A stretch of 7,000 nt of DNA from Candidatus Falkowiibacteriota bacterium (lineage in GTDB: Bacteria > Patescibacteriota > Patescibacteriia > Patescibacteriales > JALSMD01). Both the position numbers and the translations under genes were made by a program. The DNA lies in the NCBI GenBank assembly GCA_026987855.1, contig JALSMD010000123.1:1-7000 (forward strand), read 5' to 3'. Within the stretch, counting starts at the first letter, position 1; every line of letters starts with the position of its first letter. A model generated the notes under the pieces. That model was not told where the DNA came from and did not search any database. It saw only the letters and a list, made by a program, of their open reading frames with translations. Of the stretch, positions 6,530-7,000 are shown one piece after another.

Positions 6530-7000
6530 TTAATTATTCCATTCTCTCCCCTGGCGAACTAATAACTTATCCGCATGCAGAGGATCGGCCATAATTTCTT
6601 TAACTATTTTTTCCATTCTCATACCCTGTGATCCTTTAACTAAAATTAAATCTCCTTTTCTAATTCTATCTTGAATAAATTTGCCAGCAATTTTTGAATC
6701 ACCAAAATGAAAAATATTGTCTCTTAACATGCCACTTTCTTGCGCTCCTCTGTCAATATCTCTTGATCTTTCTCCTACTGTAATTAATTTATTAACTCCT
6801 AACTGGGCGCAATATTGACCAATTTTATAATGTTCTCTTTCTGATCTTTTGCCCAATTCTAACATATCTCCCAATACAGCGAAGAATCTAGCTTTTGGTG
6901 CCAAAGGAATTCGTTTAGCAATCTCTAATGCAGCCTTCACTGCTTGAGGAGAAGCATTATAAGTATCATCAATAATTAAGGTGTGTTTAATCCCCTTAAG
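6530..7000 (-). CDS. murF: MurF, UDP-MurNAc-tripeptide:D-Ala-D-Ala ligase, C-terminal part (5' end beyond window)
   Basis: MurF adds D-Ala-D-Ala to the UDP-MurNAc-tripeptide in the cytoplasm, the last soluble step in making the peptidoglycan precursor. Only the last 156 residues are present. The frame runs to the right edge, and a GTG at 6938-6940 is an internal Val codon, because the codons upstream of it encode the family signature 'LIIDDTYNASP' (residues 8-18 of this fragment), which opens the C-terminal domain. Further family marks are 'VLGDMLELG' (42-50) and 'LVKGSQGMRME' (120-130). Full-length MurF is usually 420-470 residues, so about two thirds (N-terminal and ATPase domains) lie to the right. 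The tail 'LLVRQGREW' is of a kind I associate with Patescibacteria MurF (recollection, not a search). The last codons are more GC-rich than the following genes. MurF is favoured over MurE or MurC because of the YNASP and KGSQGMRME combination. Confidence 0.93.
   Translation of the reverse strand, partial: LKGIKHTLIIDDTYNASPQAVKAALEIAKRIPLAPKARFFAVLGDMLELGKRSEREHYKIGQYCAQLGVNKLITVGERSRDIDRGAQESGMLRDNIFHFGDSKIAGKFIQDRIRKGDLILVKGSQGMRMEKIVKEIMADPLHADKLLVRQGREWNN

Noticed and set aside
6534..6552. AGGGGAGAG followed by ATG GAA TAA on the minus strand, resembling a Shine-Dalgarno with a two-codon leader peptide before the 319-aa gene
   Set aside because: It is out of frame inside the last codons of murF (R-Q-G-R-E-W), is only two codons long, and none of the real starts uses a Shine-Dalgarno. 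Coincidence is the simpler reading.
6938..6940. GTG as the start of a 136-residue protein ending at 6530
   Set aside because: The frame is open upstream to the window edge and encodes the MurF signature 'LIIDDTYNASP' immediately before this codon, so it is an internal Val of a longer gene.
1..7000. Alternative genetic code (TGA as Gly or Trp), as in some Patescibacteria and in Mollicutes
   Set aside because: All genes stay full length with TGA as a stop, Trp is encoded by TGG, and a mur gene is present.
1..7000. CRISPR array, tRNA/rRNA, insertion sequence, phage or toxin-antitoxin content
   Set aside because: No spaced direct repeats, cloverleaf-like sequence, transposase or terminal inverted repeats were seen; genes fill nearly the whole window on one strand.

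Overview
The window is an AT-rich stretch in which every recognisable gene lies on the minus strand, so it reads from the right edge to the left. In order of transcription it holds: the 3' third of murF (6530-7000, open at the right edge); a single-pass membrane protein of unknown function (5561-6520); a HIT-family protein (5147-5548); an AI-2E/PerM-type membrane permease (4039-5082); an O-antigen ligase-like polytopic protein with a C-terminal TPR tract (1845-4028); a small protein resembling a degenerate response-regulator receiver (1461-1799); and most of a membrane-fusion (HlyD/MacA-type) efflux adaptor (1-1440, open at the left edge). No rRNA, tRNA, CRISPR array, insertion sequence or strong intrinsic terminator is visible. 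No gap between genes exceeds about 65 bases.

The organism is a bacterium using the standard code: all frames stay open with TGA read as a stop, Trp is encoded by TGG, and the six visible stop codons are five TAA and one TAG. Several traits fit a Patescibacteria/CPR lineage, most likely Parcubacteria-like: low GC, compact same-strand packing, a Wzy/WaaL-like protein fused to TPRs, a HIT protein with an altered triad, an adaptor with the 'LAGAS..DIAVAQA' style of coiled-coil arm, and a MurF C-terminus ending in an 'LLVRQG.EW' tail. This placement is inference from protein style; no phylogenetic marker is present.

Spacing suggests two or three transcription units. murF, the 319-aa membrane protein and the HIT gene are separated by only 9-12 bases. 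A 64-base gap then carries an extended -10 promoter (TGCTATAAT) in front of the permease gene, which is followed after 10 bases by the ligase/TPR gene. A second, stronger promoter (TTGAAA, 17-base spacer, TGTTATAGT) begins inside the 3' end of the ligase gene and should drive the receiver-like gene plus the efflux adaptor.

Functionally this is a cell-envelope neighbourhood: peptidoglycan precursor synthesis (MurF), probable surface-glycan ligation or polymerisation, a permease, and an export adaptor. The points most worth a second look are the receiver-like protein with Ala at the phospho-acceptor position, co-transcribed with an efflux adaptor; the internally duplicated extracytoplasmic domain of the 319-aa protein; the missing canonical His in both the ligase-like and HIT proteins; and the absence of any Shine-Dalgarno sequence before all six visible start codons.
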